DNA of 64,000 nucleotides from Bugula neritina (taxonomy: Eukaryota > Bryozoa > Gymnolaemata > Cheilostomatida > Bugulidae): NCBI GenBank assembly GCA_964035545.1, contig OZ037769.1, positions 5,886,429 to 5,950,428 of the forward strand, read 5' to 3'. The position numbers were made by a program, and so were the translations under genes. Below the pieces are notes generated by a model. It saw only the letters and a program-made list of their open reading frames with translations. It had not been told where the DNA came from and searched no databases. Every line of letters begins with the position of its first letter. Within the stretch, counting starts at the first letter, position 1. Below, one piece after another: positions 37,217-49,381 of the stretch.

Positions 37217-40044
37217 TTATACACACTTGCAACTGGTGATAGTTTGAAGTTGCCCTACTCTAATAACCCCATCCCTACCTTCATATAGCATATTCAGTGG
37301 TTGTTTGCTTGCTGGAATGCACGCAGTTCCAGTGTCTTCACTGTTCAGTTTAAGCAACATTTCTTGTCTTAATATGCTCTGTGAAGGTAGCATAGCCCGT
37401 TCCATGGAGCTCATAGTTTTTAGGCTACAGCTTCCTTCACAATAATTAGCTGTATATCTTTGAGGGTGTATTATCCAGTGCCACCCTAATGTCTCAAAGT
37501 CCACAGTTAATGATTTTAGGCAACAGTTGCCCATGCATCTGTCTGTAGGTTTGTAAGAGACGGTCACGACTTTTGGAAGTTGTGTTTCCATTGGTTCAAG
37601 AGAAAGAATAACGTCTTTAGAATGATGAGTCATTTTACTCTTAAAACGAATTTGCACTTTGAACTGAACGCTGCTATCATTGTTCAGCATCAGAGAGCTC
37701 GTAAATTGTTTCTTTGGTAGTCTCACTTTATACCACCCACCAGATAAGAGGGCAGTCTGAGCTCTGCCCATATACACTCTCTGCCTCTTATAGATAAGAT
37801 CTAAATCCACCCAGTGCTGCCGATATAAGCCTACGCTTTTCTTATGTCTTGCAGATGAATTAGAGTTGGTACTGTTATAGAGGTAGAGGGAAATTCTTTT
37901 AGCATTCATCACATGTTTGTAGGGCAGCACAAAACTGGCCCTGAGTGACTGATGGCCGAACTCAGCTACAAGTAATGACATGATATAGTATATAATTATT
38001 TTTATTTGTTTTTAATTATTATAAGCTATTGAATCAAAATAATATCTTAAAATTTCCATGCTACAACTGCATTCTGTCTAGAGTCTAGACCCATAAGTCT
38101 AGAATACCAAAGAATGAGCAACTTTGCACCCCAAGTCATGCCTTGTCAAACTGACACTGTTGCTATATTACTAATACTATCATAATGCACATAATTATCA
38201 CATTACGGAAATAATATTTGATATATATCAATAAATTGGTTAAAATTTTGATTTCTTATATTTTTAAACATGGCATCTTCATAGCAAAGTTTTATTTTCA
38301 GTTCATATTATGAATATGCCTAATTAAAACTAATCCCGGTCAAGTTGTTCAAATATACAGGTAATTTAAAAAAGTTAAATGGATAGAAAAATATACAAAC
38401 TTAGGTTCATTTTTAAAAAAAATAGTTATAATTTAGTTCTTCACTTCATAGCTATGATCTAAGCCCTAAGGTTATTATCTAAAGTCATATTTTTTATAGA
38501 TTCTTTAGATGCAACTAGAGACATGATCTACTATATACTCAACAGTAATAGATTATTTCAAAATAACATGGATTCCTACAATGTTACTAAAACAGCCTTC
38601 TTGGGGAAAGCCAAAATTTTACCCCTTAAAATTAATTCATAATAGTCGGGCAGTAGAGCATAAATTGTTTATAACCGCTGAAAGCCTAATTTAGGCTTCA
38701 AAAAGTTCATTGCTTTTTATAATAAAGGGTTTTACAAATATAATATGAGAAAATAATTGGAGATAATATGATGATTTTCAGTATTGGCAGCAATTAGAGG
38801 CTGCAGCAGCAAATACTTTTGTTGATTGATGTTGGCAAAATCAATCTAAAATCACCTGGCAGCAGATTACTAGTTGTTTATCTAAAGACCTGAGAACTGA
38901 AGTATAAATGTCAGCAATCAAAAGTGAGTTCCCCAAATGTACTATCTGTATATCATTTCTACAGTTCTACAAATGTATTATATGTATCAATAATTTCAGT
39001 TCTACAACCATACATGTGCAAAATATAGACTATTAATAAAGGTTTGTTCAACATCCAGCAGTGTGTGTACGTACGACAGTAGCTAATCTACGTAAGTTCA
39101 ATCTTTCAATGGTACTGTCTAATTACTCACTCTAAATATTGTTTTTTGAGTGAAGAAATACATCATTTAATGCAAATGTATTACAGATACTTTACATGTA
39201 CTAGTGTGTCATATAATATTTTATACATTTTTTTGATGTGTTGTAGTAGCTATCAGAAACTTGTATATTTCATGTCATTTAAATTCTTCAGCCATTTACT
39301 AATGCAAAAGCCTTGCTTGTATTTAACCCGTATTGTATACTAATATACTGGCTACTGATAAATTCTATTTATGTGTCAAAGCAAACTCGCCATCCCTGCC
39401 ATCCCTGCAAGAAACCCTTGATAAAAATAGTCTTTTTGGTTAGACTGTCCTAAGGACAATTATTCAGATGGGGCATAGGAGCAGTTAGAGCTGGATGCTC
39501 TTCCTAACATCACCAATGGCCTTTGTTGGGGCTCGAAGCCATGACCCTGGATTTACTAAGTTAGTGCTCTAACCCCTAGACCACAGCTGCTCCCTCTACT
39601 TATGTATTATAACATAATTATGTTAAATAATATATAATGTTGAATCTGCTTTGCTTTAATTACATGCTGACTTATACTATATATGGTTGCTATCTTCACA
39701 AAAATGCAAATCAAGAATTGCGTTATAATAACGCATCCACATAATTTTGATCTTGAAGTGTTTTGGTGTAAAACGTCTTTCCATTGAGTAAAACTAAGGA
39801 TAAAAATATACAAACGGCAGCAAAGTTTACCTGTGTCAGCGAGATATAGACTGGTATTCTTATGGCTGTGCTGCAGAAGTTTTGATGTATGGAACCAGTG
39901 ATCACCTGCAGGAAGAGTAGATTTGTGTCCACTTGTAGTCTGGAATTTTCTATCATCTGCTACTACTAAGCAAAAACTATGCAGAAAATAAAGATATGAA
40001 ACAAACACAATAACCTGTGTATTAGCTTCAAATAACCAATTCAT
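37217..40044 (-). CDS. Atypical TGF-beta superfamily ligand 1
   Basis: Two exons, 40044-39831 and 37965-37217, join at phase 1 to give 320 aa. An extra in-phase exon in the 1.87-kb intron cannot be excluded, as the prodomain is short. The N-terminus has a signal peptide (VIVFVSYLYFLHSFCLVVA). The prodomain ends in the family's strand pattern, LPKVVTVSYKPTDR. The cystine-knot domain has C215, C219, C220, C247, C251, C287, C317 and C319. It keeps LGWHWIIHP and ANYCEGSC, typical of the activin/GDF8/BMP groups. Two oddities stand out. The usual CCxP reads A286-C287-I-P, so the inter-chain cysteine is missing, as in Lefty, GDF3, GDF9 and BMP15. There is also no R-x-x-R furin site between prodomain and knot; the nearest basic run, KRQR, lies about 80 residues upstream. 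A secreted signalling ligand or antagonist is expected. Confidence 0.85.
39405..39594 (-). mobile_element. tRNA-derived SINE, copy 3
   Basis: Read on the minus strand it starts gggagcagctgtggtctagg with the A box, then a diverged B box, then ccattggtgatgttaggaag and agcatccagctc. It lies in the intron of TGF-beta ligand 1. Confidence 0.88.
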
Positions 40045-41878
40045 TGCAAATACAGTGCAGTATATGAAAAATCATTCCCCTCTGAGCTGGCTGCAGTGTG
40101 GCGCACTTCTGCCCAATTATTCATTCGGACTCATCATTTCTAATGACTTTATAATTATTAGCTGTTGTTGATCTCATCTCAAATATGTCAGACATTTAAT
40201 TAAGGGTTTTATTACTCATTGGGTCAGCATTGTCTTGCTATGCTCTCCATTAAGGAGTTGTCTGCTATATGTTTTTATTCTGTTTGCTTTACAGAACATA
40301 ATATTCCATGTCGTAATTCAAAAAGTTAAAGCCTGGCTTAGATCCTTATTTTTAGCTTTAACCTATAATTGTTCATATATTCAATTATCCTCATACTTGA
40401 GCTTAGATATTTCGAAGCACTACAAAATAAATTGAAAGCTAAAAATATTTTAAAACTTGTCTATTGTTATAATAAGAACGTCTTTTAAAACAATATTTTA
40501 AATGTTTTAGTCATGTATATTAGCAGTCATACTTGTAATAAGAACCTAATAGCTGATATGAGTAGTTTAGATAATTGAGAGTTATCTTCTCTCTGAGAGA
40601 ATCTACAAGGCTATATCACTTGATATTTGCGTTATCAATCAGTATAGTGACATTTTAACTACTACCGAAGTGTTCTCTGAAGACTATATAGACAAATGTT
40701 GCTTTTATTTTTACATCATCTAAAAAATAGAAAAAAAATTTGCGTGTAGTGTATACAATATTGCAAAACATGTTTACAATATATTTATTTTTATATTCTA
40801 TACTTTCGAATGCTTATATGCTAAATATAAAGATAATAATAACTGCGGCTATTTATAGCACTTCATTGCATAGAGGAGATTGTATATTAGGAGCTCACAT
40901 TACTATTACTGTTGGCTATTGGCTGTGCTACAGGGGATGAGATTGAAACATTAATTTGCAGTATTACTTTCAATAAACTGTGGATAAGCCTGGGCTTTAA
41001 TTTTCAATTTAAATGATATTTTAAGAGTTTTCTGCTCACTAATCATGAAAATGGACCATAAATGTGCTGAGTAGAAAAGTCATATGGCGAGACTAACTAA
41101 CCACAAAGGGTACCCACTTTTTGTACTCCTATAACTCTAAAAAGTATACTGTTTTAACTCTGCAAATGATACATCTGTTTTGAATTTTCAAATTTTGTTA
41201 GCCACTATTTTTGTACCCAAAATCCATCAAAACTTTACTTTAAGTTCAGAATTGACCAGGTTAACATGGTATATACAATGAAGTCTATAAATAAAAGTGA
41301 AATAATATTGTTGTTTAGATAATTACATCTTTTCTTCAGGTAGGCTACACTATAAAGATTTTATTTTGCTGGTTTGGAAAGCTTTATTCTTTGAAACTGT
41401 TATAATTCTTTTATTATTCATAAATTGTAATGAAAAACCTTCGATAGATATAAGATATTCATTGTGAATAAGTGCGGTCAGGTGCAACTTGGAGTTGTCT
41501 CTTCTCTGAGATAAACCCTAACCTTCTAGCAGACTACATACTATCAAAATGCAATTACACAGCTTTGTAACTGATCTCAGTGGTTTAAAATAAACAAGAT
41601 GGATAAGCTGTTTATTTTCCTATTCGGCATCAGTGCTCTGGCCTTGTTTTTTAGAACTATCCAAAACAAATACAGCAAAGAGTTGATGTAGCTTATGAAA
41701 ATATGAAAGGAATGAAGTAAAAACTTTAAAGAAAGCTGATTGGTTGATATTTACCTCTGTAGTATATATAAAGCAGAAGCAGAGAGAAAATGACTAATTT
41801 GGATTTTGCAGTATAACTTGGCTCACACTAAACACAGGTTTTTACAGATTGTAAAACCATTGATTGCTTGATCTCAAA
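40045..41878. other. Head-to-head intergenic region of the two TGF-beta ligands
   Basis: 1.8 kb between the two start codons. On the minus strand ATTATAAAG (complement of about 40147-40155) lies about 105 bp before the ligand 1 ATG and could be its TATA box. On the plus strand a clearer TATA box is listed separately. No other gene seen. Confidence 0.6.
41763..41773 (+). promoter_or_regulatory. TATA box of TGF-beta ligand 2
   Basis: TATATATAAAG about 106 bp upstream of the start codon, leaving room for a transcription start near 41795-41800 and an untranslated leader of about 80 bp. Confidence 0.5.
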
Positions 41879-44800
41879 ATGCATCTCATAGGCAAACTCT
41901 CGTATTTTCTTGCAATATTGACTATTTTAATACAGCTTATAGGTTCTGCAACATCAGAACAAAAAAGTCAGTCATTAAGTGGACTTTTAAATATAATAAA
42001 AATGTCATCAGGCCATGGAGAGCCTACAGTAAATAAAAATGGACAGCGATCTACTAAAAATCTGTATATGACATCACGTCTTGGCAGTGCGTCCACTCGA
42101 ACTCCGAACTCTGATGACGACCTTGAGACTGATTCTGACAGCAGTGGAGGCTCCAGCAGTGAAACTGATCTCCCAGATCCTATTTTCTTAGCCAAAAGTC
42201 AAATTCACACTCAAATACAAACTGCGCAAGATAGAGAAACCACACACTTAGAGATGCAGGAATTCCGGAAAGAGGAAATAAAGCATTTGTTGCTTCAAAA
42301 GCTGCAGCTAGACCGACTACCAAAGCCTAACATGACTAATCTATATCGCCGATTTCCAGCTCACTTACTGCGGCACCAAAATGAAGGGCTACAGATGGAT
42401 GCCCCAGCAAGAACAGACAACTACCACATTAAAATTCAGCGAATGATCCGATTCTCTCAACAAAGTAAGTTTCATTTAATCATTATAAAGCAATACAGGT
42501 CAAATTTTAGATAGTGTTGACTTTAGAGAAATATTCAATTAATTTCAAGTGCATAAGATTTTGAGAATAGATATAATCACCAATTCACTATGTAAGCGAC
42601 TGTAAATGCACTAGTTGAGGTCATGTTGGCAACACTGCAGAGTTGCCAGTACAAGTTGCTGATGCACAAGATACTGCGTAAACAGTAATGGACTGCACCT
42701 ACCAGGTGAAAGCCCATTGTTAAACAACTGAATATGCTTCACAGTTAAATAAACTTTAGCACTTGAATTTGTCATATTGAAAACATAAAGCTTTATCTGA
42801 ACTCAAGGTAGATTTTCGTGAACCTGAAAAAATTGTTGATGGTTACCAATCAATTGATTAAACATTGGTGCAAAAAGGGATTGCACTAACAGAGGTTTCT
42901 AACAGCTGTCGTTGCATATTGTACTTAAATTTCATTTTAGTTTAATTTGATTTATTCTGTTTGACCAGATTAACATAAAAAATATGGTAATAAGAAAGCA
43001 AATAAATATAAAAAACAGACTGTTAGTGATAGAAAAAGCGTCACTACACCAGTACAAGGCTCATTGAACTTACAGTGCCACTTTCCGTCTTTTTCATCAT
43101 GCAGATATACAAAACTATCGCACTAAAGTTAAAAACTTTCTAAAAATAAGACTCATGCACAGCAGCCTAGCACAGATTTGATCACCACAGTCTTTTTGTA
43201 GCTTTGTCTAAAGTCACACATTCATTTTAGGGGTTTGAAAAGGATCATTTGCAACTTTTGGCTTCACTGACTTAATACAATTGATCAGATAGCATCATTG
43301 CATAGAATTGTATGGACCTTGTAATAAGATAAATGCTTTATACAGGAACAGCTGGAAGGCGTATTTGCCAAATGAAAGCATACGTGTTGTTACCCCATGA
43401 GACTAAACTCTGTGCTTGTGCAATGCATGCATTGCCATTATACTAAAACACATTTCTAGTCAGCAGTAGTAGTCTCTGCAGAATATAAACTTGCTTAAAC
43501 TCTCCGCAGACTTCCTACGTATCTCTAACGGGAAACTAAACTTAACCTAATTCTAAAGAAGATGTTGAGCAACATGCACTTTGATTAGTTAGAGTTGATG
43601 CCAAGGTCACTGAAGGCCACACAGCTGCTGAATATCTAGATATTTATACTTTAAAATAAGAATCAACTGATGATTTTAAATTAGAAAAACTAGTTGAGGC
43701 AAACTTCCGGGAATGCAAAAATAATAAAGAAACTTTCAAAATAGCATTTCTAAATTCTTAGCTAAAGTTTTGTTTTGTTTTTAGTGTAAAACATTTTCCA
43801 AAGTAAAATGCTTGAAGTATTTTACAATGTTATTGTAAAGTGCTATTTGTGACAGTGTTATTTGCAAAAGTTGGCCTTTTTTAAGATGTAAATTAAATAT
43901 GTTCATTCACAACTCATCAATAAGCATCATATTTTCTCTTGTAAAAAATTTGAATTCATTTGACCTCAAATGTTTATATTGAAAATACAACTATTCTTTT
44001 TAGCAATATACAAGCAGCATTTCTGAGAAGATTTGGCATGGTATTATAAGCAGGTTCAAAGTCAACATTACTTGCATATTTTAAATAAAGCAAGTACCAT
44101 AGCTGTGTACTTTAGTGCGTAAAAAATGCTAAGTTCACTTTCTTATCGCTGCCTTTACACGAATTGAATAGAAGTCATTGCATAGCTAAGGCCACTAAGC
44201 CAATAATAGTTTGGTGTCTTCCTTAGTGAGGAAAGTGAATATGTCATTTGCTTTGCAGCTAGGCCTTCAAATTAACGCGTGGGGAGACCGAGCACCCAAT
44301 CTAAATTTGAAAGCACTAGTTAGAACCACTACTCTATAACTTGAATATTTAAGTAAACTCTGAAAATGTTAAATATTGCTTTCAATTAAATATATTCAAG
44401 GCACTATAAAGCTAAAAGGTATTTTGATATTTAGTAAAAATTGTCAATTTGACCATAGGAAAACCAGCAAATATCGATTAATTAACTGTTTACTTAAAGT
44501 ACAAGTAAACAGTTTACATATCGCAGAAGTTCTAAGCACTATAAAATTAACAAACATTGCTAAATGGCCTATTTTATTGCAGCCTGCAACTTGCAGTAAA
44601 TATATTTCATGCTTTATCTAGAATTTTGCTGACAAAACATTTATATGACTAACCAGTAACTTAGCCAACTTTGTAGCGTATCACTAGTTGAGATAGTAGC
44701 GTCTATCGTCTATCGGTTGGTAAAATGTCGATAAAAAGTTATTGGAAGGAATGAAAGTGTCTGCAGTGGGGGTGAAGTAACTGTTTGTTTTGTCTAGCCT

Positions 44801-47143
44801 AGCCAGAACCATCATGTCAAATTACTTTAAATGGCTGGCTGAAACATTGCATCTACTCAGCATAAAATGGAATAACGCTGCAAGATTTAGAGACTCTTTT
44901 GATGCAATCAATACCAATAGTTAATTATAGAGAGAAAATTTTCTGATTATAGAATTGATTATAGTAGGCAGTGTCTTGTTTGAGCAAATAATTACAGTAA
45001 TGGACTATGCAAGAAAACTCAGTATCTTGCAGCCTTTTGCAAGAATGTAGCCCTAGACGAAAAACCTATCAGTGTATCGAGTCAATACCAGCTACTTCCT
45101 CATCTTAGACATTAGAACTAGGGTTATTTGACAGTTACTATGCCAACCAGTAGTGATGCTATAGAAGTATTATGATATCATGTAAACTCACTCTAACTGA
45201 AAACAAATATGCCAACATTTCGAAGTGCATTAACTGAAGAAGCTCAAATAAATACAGCGGTCACATTCTTTACTTAAAATATTATCAAAAACGAAGGTGT
45301 GCAGTCGTGTGTGGGGGCTAAATGAGGTATTTTGTTGCGCAGAGAACAAGCACTACTGCATATTAAAATGTAATGAATATTTTGGGGTATTTTATCGGGC
45401 AGGTGTAATGTAGAAATTGGGTAATAAGTGTGTTTATCTGGATGCATATTAGAAGCACTGTTGTATTAACATAACCTCCTACAGCTTATGTTTACATTAC
45501 TCAACTGAGTGGCTTTCAATTATTTATTAGTTACTCATTATAATAGGTCATTCATTGTTTTTAAAATTCTGTTTCATTTTCATTGTTAATGCTAGTTTAA
45601 CCTTTTCAATTGTGACATGAGTGCTAGAAGTGTAAAGTGATTTGTTATGATAATTTTGTCATCATTTAGCAGGTTGTTTAGCTGTTATTGTATGTATTTA
45701 TATATTCCATGCAGTTTTGAACTAACTTTTTAACTTCAATAATAACCTGAACTTAATTACTTTGTATTAAGGCAATCTGATTGGGCAAGGCAACAGATTT
45801 GCTAATGATAAATTTAGCTACTATTGCCAGCAAGTCATGCAAATAATTTGATTGTATGGAATAGGTCCCCTAAACAGGTGTCTTTGGCCTACCCAATATG
45901 GGAAGTTTGTACTTGAAATCAATTCCAAGTTAGTAAAAAGAGTATTGCAAGCTACTGGCACTACTTTTACAATATTAAAAAGTTCAGCCATTGCCTGCGG
46001 AAGCTTCTAATTTCGAATATAATAGGATACAGTGAAATATCAATGGTGATCATAAAAATCACATCTTTGTCAGATTAACTGTAAAGTGATGTTGTTTTTA
46101 GTGCCCAGTGAAAAGGCAGCGCAGGTAGCTGATTCAGATTCAACTATGTACTTCCCAATGCCGTTCTCCGTGGACAGAAGCAGCATAAAGAAAGCAACGC
46201 TGTTGGTGTACGTGGAGGAGCCAGAGTGGTACAACAACGAGCTTCTGACTCTGAGAGTTCTCAGTAACCGACTCAACAAATACATCGCCAGTCAGCATTT
46301 TCGTCTGAAACAGGGAAGCCAGTGGCAGCACGTAGACATCACAGAGGAAAGCCAGAGTTGGGTTGACCATGAGTGGACGAACAACCTAGGTCTGGTGGCG
46401 GAGGTCATGTTGAATGGTGTTAACCTAGTCAATTATAACAGCAGCATAAAACCAACAAATGAAACAATTTCACGAGTAAGTCAGCCCTGAATATTGTGTA
46501 TCAGCTTGCTCATTGCATAACTTTTATCAGATAACAGTTGTTTGTGATGTTGCAGTTTTTGTGTAAGAGTTGGCTAGATTAATATTCAGAATTAACCGTG
46601 CATGCAAAATATAAGAATCGTTATTGTTGTTATTGTATGTGGGCAATAGAGTTGAAAATTAAGTGTGCTAATTAACTTGCACCCAATATGAACTACCCTG
46701 ATTTATTTACAATGCCAAATTTCTCATTGAGATTTTTAATATAATTTTAGTTGCCACTAGTCAAACTAGAGATCAATGCGGCTCATCACCAGCGACAGAA
46801 GAGGTCTTCGTCTTCAGATCTTCCTCTGGCATGTTCCCCAGAAGATCAGGAAAAAAGATGCTGTAAATATCGTTTTGTTATTGATTTCGATACTATGGGA
46901 TCAGATTATGATTTTATTGTTGTCCCTAGAAGATATTATGCAAACTACTGCAAGGGCACGTGTCCCAAATACCATATTCCAGCTAACCCACATTACCAAC
47001 TAACACTGAATGTGAAGACAACTCAGCGATGCTGTGCCCCGTCGGAATATTCATCTCTCAACATTATCTTCTACCATGAGAACGGGTCCATGTATGAGGG
47101 GGACCTGCCTGGCATGTCAATATCAGCTTGCAGTTGCGGCTGA
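41879..47143 (+). CDS. Myostatin/GDF8-11-like TGF-beta ligand 2
   Basis: Three exons, 41879-42464, 46102-46475 and 46751-47143, join in phase to give 450 aa. A signal peptide (LSYFLAILTILIQLIGSA) is followed by a Ser/Asp-rich spacer. Then comes the latency-helix motif EEIKHLLLQKLQLDRLPKPN, closely like myostatin IEAIKxQILSKLRLxxAPN. Prodomain strands and WQHVDITEESQSWV...NLGL match the myostatin pattern. A furin site, RQKR (335-338), releases a 112-residue mature ligand with nine cysteines in activin/GDF8 order: C-x7-CC, YCKGTC, RCCAP, ACSCG. The finger reads DTMGSDYDFIVVP where nearly all relatives have GWxWIIAP, so both Trp residues are lost and two residues are inserted. Expected role: secreted dimeric ligand signalling through activin-type receptors. 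Clade assignment (GDF8/11 versus another activin-like group) is uncertain. Confidence 0.92.
42465..46101. other. Large intron 1 of TGF-beta ligand 2
   Basis: 3.6 kb of AT-rich sequence without recognisable exon, SINE or satellite. Confidence 0.6.
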
Positions 47144-48313
47144 GCCTGTCATTCTCTTCAGCCAATCGGAACTTCTCATCTATAAGTCAGAATATGATTA
47201 TTCTCATCACTATACAATATGCATGATATGAATATTGCTTTAATTAGACCTACAAATAGGTTTGTGCATAATATATATATAATGTAGATAATTGCATAGT
47301 ATTATAGAATATAGATTATATTTATTAAAGCATTGAATGCTACCAAATACCAAAAATTTTTGCTATCTTAAAAAGCTTTCGTTCAGCTTTTCTGGTAGTT
47401 GTGCAATTCCTTTCTTATCTAATTTTGTAGTTCATATTAATTTTAGCTAATTTAGCAGTAATTATGTATATATTAGCAATTTCATGTCATATTACTGTTT
47501 TGCAGTTGGTCTTTAGTTGATTTTGCCATCAATTTTTTCTCAGCATTGTAATATTTGCTACTGTAATAAACATGCTAGGCAGAAAAATCGGGATTTGCAT
47601 TACAAAAATTAATTAATAAACATTCAATTTAATAATATTTTATTTTGGCAGCTTATAATTATACTTTTTGTTGTCAAAGATTTGTAAGTGTTTTGCAAAC
47701 CTTTGTTGTATATCTTTGGTTTTAAATCATTTATTTAAAAAGTTTAGCTATTTTTCTGCCCATATTGTTTAAAATCAAATTTTTATTTATAAGTGGACTT
47801 GTAAAACAGGAAAACTTATGCATCCCTGAAGTTTTATAAATCATATAAGTTGTAATACTTGCAACTTTACGTTATTATGATCAAAGATCTGTTCTTTATG
47901 GCCTGTAAATACTGCTTTTCCAATCATCAATTAGCAAATACAATATAACAAATTATGAACTTGACCAGCTTTCAAAATATTATATATTGCAGTAATTAAA
48001 AACTCACACTAGTAAAATGTTGACTACTCTAAAGCAGCAATATGCTACATAATCAGGTTTGTTTTCAAAATAAAAATATATAGATTTTTTGAAAAAAATT
48101 CAAATAAATTTGAATTAGACTGCAATATGTTTTAATAAAAGATTCTATAGTGATGATGAGTCAAAGCAAAGAGTAGACAGTGAATGCATCAAGCAATTAC
48201 TTGCACTGTTCTGCTAACTTCCCTAAAAGCATGGCAGGAAAATGAATTATAAATAACTTATAAATTTTATTAAACTGCAATTCCTAGTGTTGAGATTCCT
48301 CGGTAGACCTCCT

Positions 48314-48387
48314 CCCCCACCCTGTAGTTTAATGGTTAACAGGCTAGCTTGTAAGTTGGAGGTCTGCGGCTCGATCTCAGGTGGGGG
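48314..48387 (+). pseudogene. Degenerate tRNA-like sequence
   Basis: The ends cccccac and gtggggg can pair as a 7-bp acceptor stem over a 74-nt span. Inside are an A-box-like tagtttaatggttaac, a D-stem-like tgt/aca pair, an anticodon-like loop (cttgtaa) and a B-box-like ggctcgatctc. The anticodon and T stems do not pair properly, so it is not a functional tRNA gene. It may be a pseudogene or the head of a different tRNA-derived SINE; it is not the family found elsewhere in the window. Confidence 0.45.
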
Positions 48388-49339
48388 GGGGGCAGAAGTT
48401 TTTACAAGAATTTCACTGCAATAGAATTCTCTAACAAGTTTACATAAGAATATTATGTGTGGCCAGTTAGATCTGACATCACATTTCTAGTTTATCACAT
48501 TATTAGTAGCTTTTTTCAAAAAGTGAGTTACTTGTGTGTGCAGTGTAGACGACATTGAGAGTTGTTAATAGAATATTTATTTCAATGGGCAGTTTGTCTT
48601 CAAATTAGGAATCGTAGTTTTAGTTGCTCAGGTTTCAATGAGTTGAATACTTCAGATAGTTAAACTTATGCTATATCATGTATTATATAAAAAGAGTTGG
48701 TGTAACAAAGCATTGACCCGGAGCTCTGGGAAGTCCACATAGGTAGAGAATAGCTATGCACCAAGCTCGAAATTCTTCAACTACTGCATGATCAAACAGC
48801 AACAATAAAACCCTACAATATTTTGCCTGTGGCGAAATATCTTGTGTATATAATCACTGCAATCACATCTAATGTAATTATTGCATAATCCAGGCAAGTC
48901 AAAGTTTGTGCTCATCAATTAGCAAGGCTACAAAAGGACCTTGAATTTATTTAATGAAACAACAAAAGGGGGCGAGCTCTATATATAGTATTATTGGATA
49001 ATAACCTTTCGGTTGGAAACTTTCTGCAAGAATGGACCTGTCAGTGCGAAGGTTATTCCATGACAGCTGCCTACCAGGTAGTCTAAACTCTAGGCAGCGC
49101 TGTTTTTGCTGACAGTTGGATTTAATAAAAATTTTATTTAAATTTAACGAGATATAAGTTTTGCACTTATTTTAGCATATGAAGTTGTCTCCCTTCAAAC
49201 TCAATAAAACCAAAGAACATGCATTTATGTACTTAAACATTTAAATTTTCTTTTCTTAAATGATTTAAATTTAAATGAGTGCTGAGTTTTATCATATGAT
49301 GAAAATGTTTAAATCCATAGCGTCACTAGAAAGTATCCT

Positions 49340-49381
49340 ACAGAGAATAGCTAACAGAAAATAGCTGACAGAGAATAGCTA
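49340..49381. repeat. 14-bp tandem repeat, three copies
   Basis: Unit acagagaatagcta at 49340, 49354 and 49368, with single-base differences. Confidence 0.85.
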
